A stretch of 64,000 nt of DNA. It comes from Hofstenia miamia (Eukaryota > Xenacoelomorpha > Acoela). The notes under the pieces were generated by a model, which was given only the letters and a program-made list of their open reading frames with translations, had not been told where the DNA came from and searched no databases. Made by a program: the position numbers and the translations under genes. Positions 33,925-44,820 of the stretch are shown here, piece by piece. How positions within the stretch are numbered: position 1 is the stretch's first letter; every line of letters begins with the position of its first letter. The DNA is taken from the NCBI GenBank assembly GCA_004352715.1, contig SCFE01000084.1, positions 799,107 through 863,106 of the forward strand, given 5' to 3'.

Positions 33925-34053
33925 AGCACATTCTTTAGTTAATGCAGCCACAAAAATTTAGGCTAACTAAGCTTTTCCCCCCTTTAGTGGAAAATGATAT
34001 CACATAAAGACAGTTGAAGAGATTTAATTTCGCCCATTTTTTAATTCGAATGT

Positions 34054-35228
34054 NACAATTATTAATTCATATATAAAATTATTTAATTAAAAAGGTGTCT
34101 ATTTGATATTTTTTAATTATTTACAATCAATCCTTTAACATTCCTGTTTGCAGTGCATTAAAAACCACGATTTCAAATGATTTTCCTAATTAACGCCGCC
34201 TTCTTTTAAGATTCACTATAGAAACATGAAGGGACAGGCTATATTTAAAAGTTTAATAACTTTTAAAATAATGAACGGTTTGGAAAAATTTTTTCAGATT
34301 TGAAATCAGCATAAAAAACTGCATCTAGTGACGTAAAAAAAATTGAAAGAATCGGAGTCGTCTATTCCGATATATCGCCAGAAGCCTTTTTTCAAAGAAA
34401 TGAACTTTATTAAAATTAAGATTTTTAACTATTTGACAAGTCTAAAATTGCAAACCGCCGCCATTTTAGACATTCTATCCTTTATACTTTTTGAGGAATA
34501 TAATAAAATCCGTATGGAATTTCTTTAAGATATTGGGTATCTTTTACACCTGCCCAGATCCTGTATGAGGTGATTGAAATATTATGGCGTAATCAATAAA
34601 CGAAAATGCAATTCTTGGAAAACCACGTTTTTGATATAACTAACTGCATAAATAAGTATTGCCGAGCACAGGTTTTACGCCGAAGTGAGGTTATAGGTTT
34701 CTTCGTAAAATAGCATTACTCAAAATAACGTTGGAAGAATTTTTCATATTAAACAGTATTCGGCGTTATTACAGATCAGGGGACTGATTTCAAAAACCGA
34801 AGGACGTCAAATAACATTCCAAGGGTTTACGTCATCAAATGTTTGAAATTCATTGTTTAGGGTTTAGATCTATAAAATATTGAAAAATTTAGGTTTTAGG
34901 TTTAAGAAACGCTACATTGTGACTTGGGTTAGGGTTTAGGTCTATAAAATATTGTAAAATTTAGGTTATAGGGTTTAGGTTTAAGAAACGTTACGTTGTG
35001 ACTTGGGTTAGGGTTTAGGTCTATAAAATATTGTAAAATTTAGAATTTAAGTTTACGTTCTACAATATGTTTATATAGCAGAGTCCCCTGATCTGCAATA
35101 GCACATTCTTTAGTTAATGCAGCCACAAAAATTTAGGCTAACTAAGCTTTTCCCCCCTTTAGTGGAAAATGATATCACATAAAGACAGTTGAAGAGATTT
35201 AATTTCGCCCATTTTTTAATTCGAATGT
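34054..35228. repeat. Exact 1174-bp duplication after a single N (likely artefact)
   Basis: Positions 34055-35228 appear identical to 32880-34053. The copies are joined by one N at 34054. Perfect identity in otherwise diverged repeat-rich DNA, with a lone N exactly at the join, is what two unmerged overlapping contigs produce. The TIR, tandem-repeat and ORF content is thus counted twice. Confidence 0.9.
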
Positions 35229-35245
35229 AGATTGATTACATATAT

Positions 35246-35318
35246 TGAACAGTGGTGCAATGATAGCACACTCAGTATTATTAGGAGATTGCTGATTAGA
35301 GTCCAGCCTGTTCAATTG
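35246..35318 (+). repeat. tRNA-derived SINE head
   Basis: CAGTGGTGCAATGATAGCAC (A-box-like) is followed by GCTGATTAGAGTCCAGC, a T-arm/B-box with a 4-bp stem. It has the same layout as the copies near 27.7, 36.1 and 37.1 kb. Confidence 0.5.
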
Positions 35319-35554
35319 AGCAATTGCTCAAGGTTTGTCAGCATTTATTACGTAGGATTAGTTATTTATATTTCATTTCAAAATATTGGAAACAGAGATA
35401 CTGAATGTTTAATTTAACAAACATGATATAAAAAATATTATATAATGCAAAACTGTAAAAGCAATCAAATCACTTTGAAAACGCGATTGAAATCTCTTTC
35501 TAAAACTCAATTGCTAGCAATTCTGTGTAGTAATAAATGGAATTAACCAGAATA

Positions 35555-35735
35555 AATCTCTGGGCAGCATTGAAAATAATATACAGATCTCTGGGCAGCA
35601 TCGAAATTTAATATAGAAACTCACGGCAGTATTGAAATTTAATTAAAAAATATCTGGGCAGCATAGCAAATATTATTCAGATCTTGTGAATATTATTCAC
35701 ATTGAAAATTAAATAAGAAACTCTGGGCAGCAAGG
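35555..35735. repeat. Degenerate short tandem repeat with CTCTGGGCAGC
   Basis: CTCTGGGCAGCAT-like cores occur at about 35557, 35588, 35620 (ctcacggcag), 35652 and 35721, separated by AT-rich spacers with 'gaaatttaat'. The unit is about 32 bp with one double-length gap. Confidence 0.65.
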
Positions 35736-36124
35736 GTATGATTCCTCTTAAGATATTTAATGTGTCATAGTACTATTCAATGCTTTACAATCTGGTACAA
35801 ATATAATGTTAAAAAATATGCCGTTCTAATATATATATCTTCCACTTAAACTGATAAACTAGCGTATAGCTGCAGGAAATTTGAATGAATGTATATTTTT
35901 GCAAAAGCTGAATTCAGGAATACAGCTGCTTTTATGTAGGTGATGATTCATAACATACAGTATTTCTACGTGCAATATTCAATTTTAAATTCGTAGTCTA
36001 AGATACACAGCCATTCCTTTTCTAGCATGGAAGTTTGTTAGTTTAAATGTCCCCAAATCTTTGTCTGTTTTGATTATAAATAATTGATTTTGGTAAACAA
36101 TACAAGTCTAAAAACTATTACGAA

Positions 36125-36192
36125 TAGATTGGGATTGAACTAATGTCGCTCATCAGGAGATTATGAGTGTGATATCACTTCACTACAAAAAT
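36125..36192 (-). repeat. tRNA-derived SINE head
   Basis: The minus strand reads TTGTAGTGAAGTGATATCAC, then TAGTTCAATCCCAATC (B-box). It is closest to the minus-strand copy at 27861-27935. Confidence 0.5.
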
Positions 36193-36878
36193 AATAATAC
36201 ATAAACGGGCTAACAATTTTTCAAAAAATAGACACTAACTTGCGTCCAGTCTTCAATAACAAGCTAAGCGAATATTTTGAAAAATCGAAAAACAATTGCG
36301 GTTAAATCCAACAGATGGAATAAGATAAAGATAGCATAAATTATCTGAAACACTTCAAAGCAATTTGCTTAATTACGCTATATATCAACGTAAGCCTTTT
36401 ATAATTGAAGCATGTAGTGCAATAACGCATTTAGTGTACATTGATTAAAAACAAAAAATCGCCTTTTTGTAGTTTTGAAATTTAATGTGTTGGTTGTTCT
36501 GTTTATATTTATAGGTAGATTTTGCTTAGATTATTAAATATTCACAACTCAAATTGGATTTATTTAACTATGGGTTCTTAATGTAATTTCCTTATTGCTC
36601 AAAAATACCTAGATCACTATTTTAGTGAAATTGTACTTATAATATATATTGGAATGAATAAATTATTTATTTAGACTTTATTGCAAACAAGCTGTTGTAA
36701 GTGTATGTTATGATTTTAGACATTAATTGTCTCTGCCATTTGATAGATATTTGAAAGTCCTTTGAAATTCTGTTGAGATTTTAGAATGTAATTTAAGGAT
36801 TTTTGTTAATATAATTTTATCTTTTGTATTTTTGCATTACGTAGCTAATTTTTAAACGTTAATTCGTTTTAGGTGTAT
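36193..36878. other. No gene seen
   Basis: AT-rich sequence without recognisable coding or repeat structure. Confidence 0.5.
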
Positions 36879-37064
36879 TGTAGGATCATGGAGGGTGATT
36901 CTAGCGAACAATAAGAGAATACAGTTCAAACTATTTCCTATTTACAAATGCTTCGTTCTTTATATACACTGCTATTTACAATATGTTCAAATATGACAAC
37001 AACCAGTCACCAACAAGAAACGCGAGGTCTGGCTGATAAATAATAACTACCGGCCGATGCTACA
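36879..37064 (-). mobile_element. Solo LTR (186 bp) with GTAT target duplication
   Basis: It starts TGTAGGATCATGGAGGGTG and ends GGCCGATGCTACA on the plus strand, matching the LTRs of the nested element at 12934-13852. GTAT flanks both sides (36875-36878, 37065-37068). A single LTR with a target duplication is the usual product of LTR-LTR recombination. It keeps CpGs that are TpG or CpA in the two copies inside the CpG-poor block. Confidence 0.88.
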
Positions 37065-37130
37065 GTATTTAAATACTGCATGCTAGTAATGTAGACATTT
37101 AGATTAGGTTAATTTTTATAAGGTATATTC

Positions 37131-37200
37131 AGATTCGTAGTGTAAGTTAACACAGCGGTTCTTATTACGGAATATTACAGGTTAGAATCCTGTCGGATCT
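37131..37200 (+). repeat. tRNA-derived SINE head
   Basis: TCGTAGTGTAAGTTAACAC (A-box-like) is followed by ACAGGTTAGAATCCTGT, a T-arm with a perfect 5-bp stem around a B-box. No full tRNA cloverleaf or intact acceptor stem is evident, so a SINE relic is preferred over a working tRNA gene. Confidence 0.6.
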
Positions 37201-38705
37201 CGCTATTGAAATGTTTTAATTTTCGTAAGCAGCGTATTTCTAAATTATTGCTGAAGGATTAAAAAATTTTTCAACAGTCCAATCCTATTAAATGTTATAT
37301 TTATGTATTTGTTAATTGTAAACCAATGAAATGTATTATTTAGAGTTTTCCATATTACTAGTCCTCCTCGAGTAATCTGCTCAAAGGCAACTGTGTCATG
37401 AGAAAGCTGACTCCCACTCATTGTTACCAAGCAAATTCTACATTTGCATCGAAATATGAATATTTAAGAAATATATTCATTATTTTCATAACAAGAATAG
37501 GTTATCCGATATTTGAAATATATCGGGAACAGAATACAAAATTAGAACAAGTAACGAATGAACATTAAAGAATGGCTACAGTAAATTTTACTGAAAACAA
37601 ATCACAACGTAAACAACTATTACAATGCAAATTCTCATACACTATACATGATTATATATGAAAATCATGAGATGTCAAAAATATTTAAATTTGGCTATAT
37701 GATTGTGATGGTTTCATCATGCGTTTGCAATTTGCCCTAATCTAGTTTAGAATCTAGCTATAACAGTAACAAAAAATTTGGATTATTTTTTGACCTAGTA
37801 CTAAACTTTCGTGCGGAAACATGTGTAAAACATTGGAAACCTTTTTCGGAAAATAGATTGCGTGAGCATGGGTTTTTCGGTGAGATTTGCCGACACCTTA
37901 AAAATTATCTACGTATTGCAGTAAAGTACAAATTACAACAATGTAGACAGTTTCGTAGGATTATTAATATCTATTAAATGAAAACGAAGTTCAATGATAC
38001 CAAATTCTTAAATTCTTAGACATGCATCTTACACTAAATATTACTTTAATACAAATAACATACTTTGACCTCAACAAATTTTACTGCACATTTCCTTTCA
38101 TCCTGTATTATATTTGCAAAAATATACTATTTGATAAGTAAAATATGTCTATAATACCTCAATCGTTATTCAATTTAATTACTATTAACTAATTTTAACG
38201 CATTCAATCTTAGGACAAGGATGTAATTTGATTCAATCATAACATAACGTGCTATATATGAAATGCTAATTTCATTTCAACCCTTACTGCCGTTAAGATG
38301 CACGACTACCGACTTTTACATCAAGATTCCACTCTACATTAATAGGAAACAGCGCTCTTTAGTTACTAGTCAACATTAAAATTTTCGCTGACCCAATCGT
38401 TTTCCGAAAGTTCTCGAAACAGTAAAGAAAATGAATATTAAAACATGCATTTCCATCTGTAATGAGAAACTGCTGCATTTTTTAACTTTGTTGTTGTAAT
38501 GTATTCCAAAAGGATAAGGCGTCCTGCGAAAATCATGCAATGGTCTGATTCAGTTTAAAGGCATAATCATTATTTCATGTGCCGTGAATAGTCGTGATTT
38601 GAACACGATTGTATATTTGTGAATTTATGGTCAATGCAAACATCGACTACAGCAAATCCAACTCATTGGCAGCTCTCAAACAGAAAGTTACCCGCGGGTA
38701 GTGTA
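37201..38705. other. No gene seen
   Basis: No coding sequence, structured RNA or clear repeat recognised between the SINE relic and the LINE 3' end. Confidence 0.5.
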
Positions 38706-38822
38706 TACTACTACAACTACTACTCAAACGATTTATTAATCAATATTAATAAAATGTCTATAAACTAAAAGAATAAATAAAGTTAGCACCATAAATAATA
38801 ATAAAACATTGCCTCCCTCAGA

Positions 38823-39380
38823 CTAAGGCACTCTAAAATTTTCAGAGTACGCTTTTTCATTTTTAGAGATATTAATATAATATTGTTTAAGTAATGGCTT
38901 ATGCGTACTCTCACAAAATCTAATTTCACGAGGTAGTTCATTGTAGAGATCAGCTACCCTTACGAAAAAACTATTAATTGCGTAACTATTTGTATAGTGG
39001 TATCTCCTAATGTAGTACTGTGTTCTATTATTGATCTTCACATGCTTATTAATGACCTCCTTCTGGAAAGATTTGTCTTGATTTGTTATAATTTTAAAAA
39101 ACTTTAAGCAGGCTAAATACTTTACCATGTTGTAGACTTTCATTATATTATTTTTTGTATAATTTTGAAATATGTGTGAACCTGGGCACTTCACTTATAA
39201 TTTCAATAGACCTGTTACAGACCTTGCCAATTCTCTCCCAAACTGTTTATACTGCCGTATTCCTAGTAGACAACCGTAGCTTATCATGCCATATAGCTTA
39301 CTTCTTACATACTTTGTTGTCATATCAATTGGCAATAATTCTTTGATAAATGGAAGGGAAGAATTAAATGAAGCAATCAT
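38823..39380 (-). pseudogene. LINE ORF2: C-terminal region
   Basis: Two minus-strand open segments (39380-39195 and 39194-38823, in different frames) carry SLPFIKELLPI...YGMISYGC and then RRYHYTNSYAINSFFVRVAD with YNELPREIRF. Tyr/Asn-rich 'F...A...YN.LP..I' segments are typical C-termini of Jockey/CR1/L2 LINE polyproteins. A 1-bp frameshift separates the two. The stop at 38823 is followed by a short 3' UTR with AATAAA-like AT-rich sequence. Confidence 0.75.
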
Positions 39381-39523
39381 TCTAATTTTCCTTTTGAAGA
39401 ACTTTGAGAAATTCAGATTGTAATCAATGTTAACGCCAAATACTTAGCTTCGCTCACAACAGGTATATTGTCACCATCTAGATACAAATGATATTTATCT
39501 ATCTGGAATTTTCTACTCGTCTC

Positions 39524-40510
39524 TTATATTAAGAATTGCGTCTTACTTGTATTTAATATTAATTTATTTTGTGTGAACCAGAAACTTGCTATTGATATTT
39601 CCTTGGTCAATAAATTTAATGCTTTATGTACGGATGTATTCATTGTAAAAATGCAAGTATCGTCTGCATATTGAAATAATTTGCATTCGCTGATGGCATC
39701 ACTTAGGTCATTAATAAATATTGTAAATAGTGTTCCTAACAAGCTTCCTTGTGTTACACCGCGATTCATTGGCAAAGGCTTTGAATGGACTTTATTTATC
39801 TTAACTATTTGTATTTTATTACTAAAATAACTTCTTATTAGGTCCACGCTATCATTGTTGAATCCATACTTCTTTAATTTAATTATCAAAATCTCATGGG
39901 GTACTCTGTTAAATGCCTTGGCTAAATCCAGAAAAGCAATAGCGCAAAACTCCTGATTATTTAGAGCCTCCTCCCATAATTCGCTCGCTTTTAATAGAGC
40001 ATCGATAGTAGATCTATTCTTTCTGAAACCATATTGATGTTCATTTAGTATTCCACTGCTTTCTATATATTCATACATTTGGGAATACAAACTCTTTTCT
40101 AATATTTTAGCTAATAGATGTGTAATTGCAATAGGACGATAATTTGTACCTTCATTAGGGTCTCCTTTTTTGTATACTGGCGTGGCAATGCACTTTTTGA
40201 ATTGTAATGGAAAGTAGTTATGTCTTATGCAGCTATTTAGAATAAATGTAAATATGGTCAAAGTACGTCTCACAACAATCTTGAATATGAAGTTAGGAAT
40301 ATTACTGGGCCCTTTTGATTTACTTTCATTAATGTTATTTATATTGCATATTATCTCTTTTTCACTTAAAAAATTAGAGTAGAACTTATTTTGCATGGTG
40401 TTAATATTATCTTCATATCTCACTAGTTCGCCTTTGTACTCTCCCATACTAACAAATAATGCATTCATAAAATTAAATATTTTGCCTGGATCCGAGCTCA
40501 TAACATTCAT
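39524..40510 (-). pseudogene. LINE ORF2: reverse transcriptase
   Basis: The product contains KCIATPVYKKGDPNEGTNYR, the fingers motif, then NEHQYGFRKNRSTIDALL, FLDLAKAFNRVPH (motif A Asp), GVTQGSLLGTLFTIFINDL (motif B) and LFQYADDTCIF (motif C, both Asp). The segment KLILNTSKTQF is the usual motif D/E transition. This is a complete palm domain of a CR1/Jockey-type LINE. It is separated from the endonuclease by stops between 40886 and 40510, so the element cannot make a full ORF2 protein. Confidence 0.93.
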
Positions 40511-40885
40511 AATCCTAATTTGCTGTATGCTACTCGTTTTAGCCCTATTCCCAAATATCGAGTTGATATATTCCCATTTCTCTTTTTCAGTACTTAATTT
40601 TTATACCTGGTTTTCATTCGATTTTTGAAGTTAGGTTTTTGCATTACATTCAGACGATTTTTTGAAAATTAAATTTCCTTAAGATCTTTACATCCTTACT
40701 TTGTGAGTAAAATTGGAAAAGTTCATCTATCTCCTATTTTTCTTTTGTATTTACTTATCTATTGTAACTAACATATTGTGGTATGAGAAGTTACAGCTAG
40801 CTACGTAGGTATCAAAACGTTCAATATTGTTAACCAACACATAGTCAATTAAGGTAGAAGAGCTTTCTGTAACTCAAGTGGGTAT

Positions 40886-41503
40886 CTATTTATTTGTTAT
40901 ATACATATTATGCTCCTCTATAAAATTATAGATAAGGTATGCTTGTTTCCTATCGAAAAGATTTGTATTGAAATCTCCGCATATTATTAGGTTATCATAG
41001 GCTGCAATCTGTCCCACTTCATTAGATTTATGAATAAATAACTCCTTTTGGTATTTTTTGTGAGGTATATATGATAAGTTCATAAATAAGTTCTCGTTTC
41101 CATACTTGTTTGATTTTAACCACATGCTCTCAACTATAAGGTGATCTATTTCAATGTCTAGAAGTCTTTTGAAATGAAGAAATTTTGGCGCAACAATGAA
41201 TAAGCCGCCTCCATATTGTTTCCTAACCTTCGAAAACGTATCAAAATACCTAATGTTGGGATTCCATACATTAATATCAGTATCATTATCAAAGAAAGTT
41301 TCTGTAAAACAGTATATTGTATTGTAAAGAAATCTTTTATACAATTCACAAGTATTTGCAAATGAGTTTCTAATATCAGGAGCATTGACAACAACTATTT
41401 TTAGGAATGTATCAAAATTAACAAAGTACTTCTTGCTCTTACTAAGATTAATGTAAGGCCCAGGGTTTGGATGTATATCATTTCCTAGTAACAGAAGTGT
41501 CAT
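40886..41503 (-). pseudogene. LINE ORF2 start: 2A-like motif and endonuclease
   Basis: The ORF begins MTLLLLGNDIHPNPGP, a hydrophobic lead followed by a D-I-H-x-NPGP motif resembling ribosome-skipping 2A peptides (canonical DxExNPGP). Endonuclease motifs follow: FTETFFD (catalytic Glu), YGGGLFIVAP and LIICGDFNTNLFDRKQ (Asp/Asn). After the stop at 40886 the frame continues with SSTLIDYVLVNN, the next endonuclease block, showing this is a nonsense break and not the natural end. The enzyme would nick the insertion target. Confidence 0.87.
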
Positions 41504-41569
41504 TTTAATTAAACAAAAAATTAGCCTGAGGAAGGCTATATATAGATACTTTACAAATAACTTACTGAG

Positions 41570-42424
41570 TCAATTTTGAAGAAAATGTTTTAGGATTTTT
41601 GCGAGAATTGAATTTCCGGCAAAATTGAAATGAACTCCATCTCTAGTGTATAGCCTATCTTTGAACGCAAAATAACCAAACAAATTTGTAGCATTATTGA
41701 ACATTGTGTTAAGATATTTGATGTTGTTATTTACCTCAATGTCGTAGTTTGTCAAAATTAGCGCGCATTCAAGAAAGCTATATTTCAATTTTAGTCCTTT
41801 TAAGTAACTTTCAATGCAGTTAATTTCCTGCTGCACCACCTCCAGATCCTTTTTCATTAGGATATCATTTGTTCCTGCAAAGATAATGATTTCTTCTTGC
41901 TGTAATAGTAAGTTAACTGGATATTTTTGTATTATGTCTTTTAGATCCTTTATCGTTGCACCACGATAGGTATGAATGGTAGTATATCTATTTTTTACTA
42001 GGTAACGACCTCTGATGTGCCTTAATCGAGAATCACCTACAATAAGTACATTACTTCTGCTGTCAATGTTCTTTGGTTTATAGCTGCTAAATTTTCTTTG
42101 TCTATTAGGTAAATGTTTTCCACCTTTATTATAGCTATTGTCAGTCTCTGTTTCCTTATCTTCCTTTGAAATTTGTAAAGGACTACTAGCAGAGTCTTTG
42201 TAGCTATTCATTGGACTTGAACTTCTATCTTGGACATTATCTTTTTGCAGATAGTTTTTAAAAATTATTTCATGAATATGAATCATCTGTTCCTTATTTA
42301 ATTTGTAGAACATATTCACCAAATATGTCTTGCTTTTTGTCATTAACTCCTGTTGTAATTCACTTTCGTCAGCAAAATCATCATATAATGAGGAGAGAAA
42401 TGTCACCCGACTGTTCATGATCAC
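41570..42424 (-). CDS. LINE ORF1: SGNH/GDSL-like hydrolase
   Basis: A 284-residue uninterrupted ORF. The N-terminal ~100 residues are polar and low-complexity (Ser/Lys/Asp-rich). From about residue 125 the SGNH fold is clear: VLIVGDSRLRHIRG (block I, nucleophile Ser), FAGTNDILMK (block III, Gly and Asn), and RDGVHFNFAGN near the C-terminus (block V, Asp and His). All catalytic residues are present. In CR1/L2-type LINEs such ORF1 proteins are thought to act as esterases or lipid-binding proteins aiding the retrotransposition particle. The ATG at 42424 lies about 10 bp after the (TAG)n boundary, so it is the likely native start. It is intact while ORF2 is broken. Confidence 0.9.
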   Translation of the reverse strand: MIMNSRVTFLSSLYDDFADESELQQELMTKSKTYLVNMFYKLNKEQMIHIHEIIFKNYLQKDNVQDRSSSPMNSYKDSASSPLQISKEDKETETDNSYNKGGKHLPNRQRKFSSYKPKNIDSRSNVLIVGDSRLRHIRGRYLVKNRYTTIHTYRGATIKDLKDIIQKYPVNLLLQQEEIIIFAGTNDILMKKDLEVVQQEINCIESYLKGLKLKYSFLECALILTNYDIEVNNNIKYLNTMFNNATNLFGYFAFKDRLYTRDGVHFNFAGNSILAKILKHFLQN

Positions 42425-42431
42425 AACGGGA

Positions 42432-42462
42432 CACTACTACTACTACTACTACTACTACTACA
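42432..42462. repeat. (CTA)n microsatellite at the LINE 5' boundary
   Basis: About ten CTA units on the plus strand lie directly next to the LINE 5' end; 38706-38725 at the 3' end carries the same trinucleotide. Confidence 0.95.
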
Positions 42463-43885
42463 TTAAAAAATCTAACAATAATGTGCTTGTTATGCTACAT
42501 TTCACCACTTAGTTAAATTTAAGAAGGACTTCAAAATTGTAAATATGAAATTTCAGTATCCCCCCCCCCAGAAATTGCAGGTTCACACCAACTATGTACT
42601 CGAAATTATCAGTCTATATTTATTATTTTTTAAGCTTTTAATGTTTTTATTGCATTTTCAATCTGTTTTTACCATTTATTAGTGTATATTTTTGTGTGCG
42701 TGCACCCTATTCTATAGCTTCTCCTCATGTTTATTTATCAAATTTGTAAATTATGATTTCATAATGAATTCTTTCATAATGTATGTTAGAATCATGTGAC
42801 TTCTGACAATAACATTGGCCATACATTTTTACATTTTATCATTTTTTACAAAGCCTATACCAACAATAGCTTAATCTTAAAACTAATTCCTTCCCTCATT
42901 TATATTTCTCTCTCAGTCACACCTGACTAAATATTTTGCATTCTATGTTTTAAAACTGGTCGAGCCGGCATATTAGATTATATGCTTAAACTGTAAAGTA
43001 TGTTTTTCTGCGATCTCTGTCCTTTTATCAAGAAATTTTTATTAATACGCAGGCATGGGAGGGTGGGGAATCCTCTTGGAAGGTCAGGTAACTCTTTCTC
43101 AACAATAAAGCTAAAAGCAAAATGAACATGTAAAATAAAAATTCTTAATTCAATTGCTATGACTTTGCTCTCAATTATGTCGTGAAATGCATTCTAAGTT
43201 CTATTTTCAAAGATTTCTCACAGGGCTTCGCCAAAACTTTTGACCTCACCCATCGGAAATTCCTGCTTAGCCCATGCATGCAACATAAAGTAAAAATGTT
43301 AAAGACTTGGCAAAATTTTAGTTTAAATTATAAAGAAATTTGAAATTACCATCAACCTCTCCTATGTCAACCCCTCTTAGGTGATAATGCTGGCTAGGGG
43401 CCTGTAATACGCACATTAATTTTATTTAGGCTTATTTTCTAATTTGCCCAGTTTTTTGTGAAATATAATATAAGATGACAGACTCGCGCTCAAAAACAAA
43501 ATATACTAATTTTGAGATACATGTTTAACGGCACCAAAGCATAAAAATTATATATATAAATCGTTAGAATTGGAAATTTCGTCATAGAAAAAATTACACA
43601 TTGTCCATGACTATGTCAATTTATTGAAAAACAAGTCTTTAGCAAGCAGTGATGTCTTACTGAGACAAATTTTCCTGCTTCTGCCTCTACACAGTATTTT
43701 GCTTAAGTCTATACCAATTATGCAAATATGTGATTAAAGTGAAACGCAGGAAGGTTGTGCAAACAGGATACACTTTCAATAGCATTTACTTTTGTGTGAA
43801 TAATCTAGTTAAAAAGAAGTTAATTTAGTAGAGTGAATAACCACGAAAAACTTACAAGGCAATTTACAAAATTTTGATTCCTTCT
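42463..43885. other. No gene seen
   Basis: AT-rich intergenic DNA with a C9 run near 42561. No ORF or repeat boundary recognised. Confidence 0.5.
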
Positions 43886-43911
43886 ATATATATATATATA
43901 TATATATATAT

Positions 43912-44137
43912 TGTGGCATCGGGACCCCAATGTTCTCATACAATATAAACATTATTTCCCTAGCATGAATATCACGCTGCTGACGTCATGTAGAGACATT
44001 ATGTAGTTCTGCCGTTGGCAGGTGTTGCTATGTGTTATTTAAATTTATTTTCTGTTTAAATAAGGCAGCTTTGTGCGCGATGTTTATTAAAATTTTGAGT
44101 TCGTGCAGCTCGGTATAATTTATTTCTATTATACAAG
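43912..44137 (+). repeat. Possible LTR inserted in (TA)n
   Basis: The sequence starts TGTGGCATCGGGACCCC immediately after a (TA)n run (43886-43909) and ends TTCTATTATACA. It has TG...CA ends, a TTTAAATAAGGC TATA-like element and much higher CpG/GC content than its surroundings. It is followed by GC-rich sequence (44138-44313) and a 507-N gap whose right edge is again (TA)n. An LTR element with its 3' part in the gap would explain this. Only one copy is visible, so the call is tentative. Confidence 0.42.
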
Positions 44138-44313
44138 TTAATTAGATGACCCGGAGCAGCTAAACTTTTGACGAAGATGAGGGGGGGGGCTTGCGCGGCG
44201 TGCAATTCAGCTGTAGGTGGCTCAGCTGTCTTGGGACATCGCGTAGACCCGTTAATCTCTGGGGTTTAGTTGATGCAGAGATGCCGAGTGTATACCGTTG
44301 ATGGCTACTAGTA

Positions 44314-44820
44314 NNNNNNNNNNNNNNNNNNNNNNNNNNNNNNNNNNNNNNNNNNNNNNNNNNNNNNNNNNNNNNNNNNNNNNNNNNNNNNNNNNNNNNN
44401 NNNNNNNNNNNNNNNNNNNNNNNNNNNNNNNNNNNNNNNNNNNNNNNNNNNNNNNNNNNNNNNNNNNNNNNNNNNNNNNNNNNNNNNNNNNNNNNNNNNN
44501 NNNNNNNNNNNNNNNNNNNNNNNNNNNNNNNNNNNNNNNNNNNNNNNNNNNNNNNNNNNNNNNNNNNNNNNNNNNNNNNNNNNNNNNNNNNNNNNNNNNN
44601 NNNNNNNNNNNNNNNNNNNNNNNNNNNNNNNNNNNNNNNNNNNNNNNNNNNNNNNNNNNNNNNNNNNNNNNNNNNNNNNNNNNNNNNNNNNNNNNNNNNN
44701 NNNNNNNNNNNNNNNNNNNNNNNNNNNNNNNNNNNNNNNNNNNNNNNNNNNNNNNNNNNNNNNNNNNNNNNNNNNNNNNNNNNNNNNNNNNNNNNNNNNN
44801 NNNNNNNNNNNNNNNNNNNN
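44314..44820. other. Assembly gap (507 N)
   Basis: Bounded on the right by (TA)n at 44821-44839. Confidence 1.

Larger units (their letters stand above)
38706..42462 (-). mobile_element. Near full-length CR1/L2-like LINE with SGNH ORF1
   Basis: Read on the minus strand, ORF1 (42424-41570) is followed by a 66-bp gap and ORF2 with endonuclease, RT and C-terminal segments to 38823. The 5' end abuts a (TAG)n run (plus-strand CTA repeat 42432-42462) and the 3' end a second short TAG-rich run (38706-38725). An SGNH-type ORF1 plus APE-RT ORF2 is the layout of many CR1/L2-clade elements. ORF1 is intact; ORF2 has frameshifts and stops. Confidence 0.9.

Noticed and set aside
33168-34528. Two identical 61-codon ORFs as a gene pair
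   Set aside because: They are the two copies of the 1174-bp assembly duplication and lie in the arm of a MITE.
37131-37200. Functional tRNA gene
   Set aside because: T-arm and A/B-box-like words are present but no complete acceptor or anticodon stem; relatives nearby are equally degenerate.
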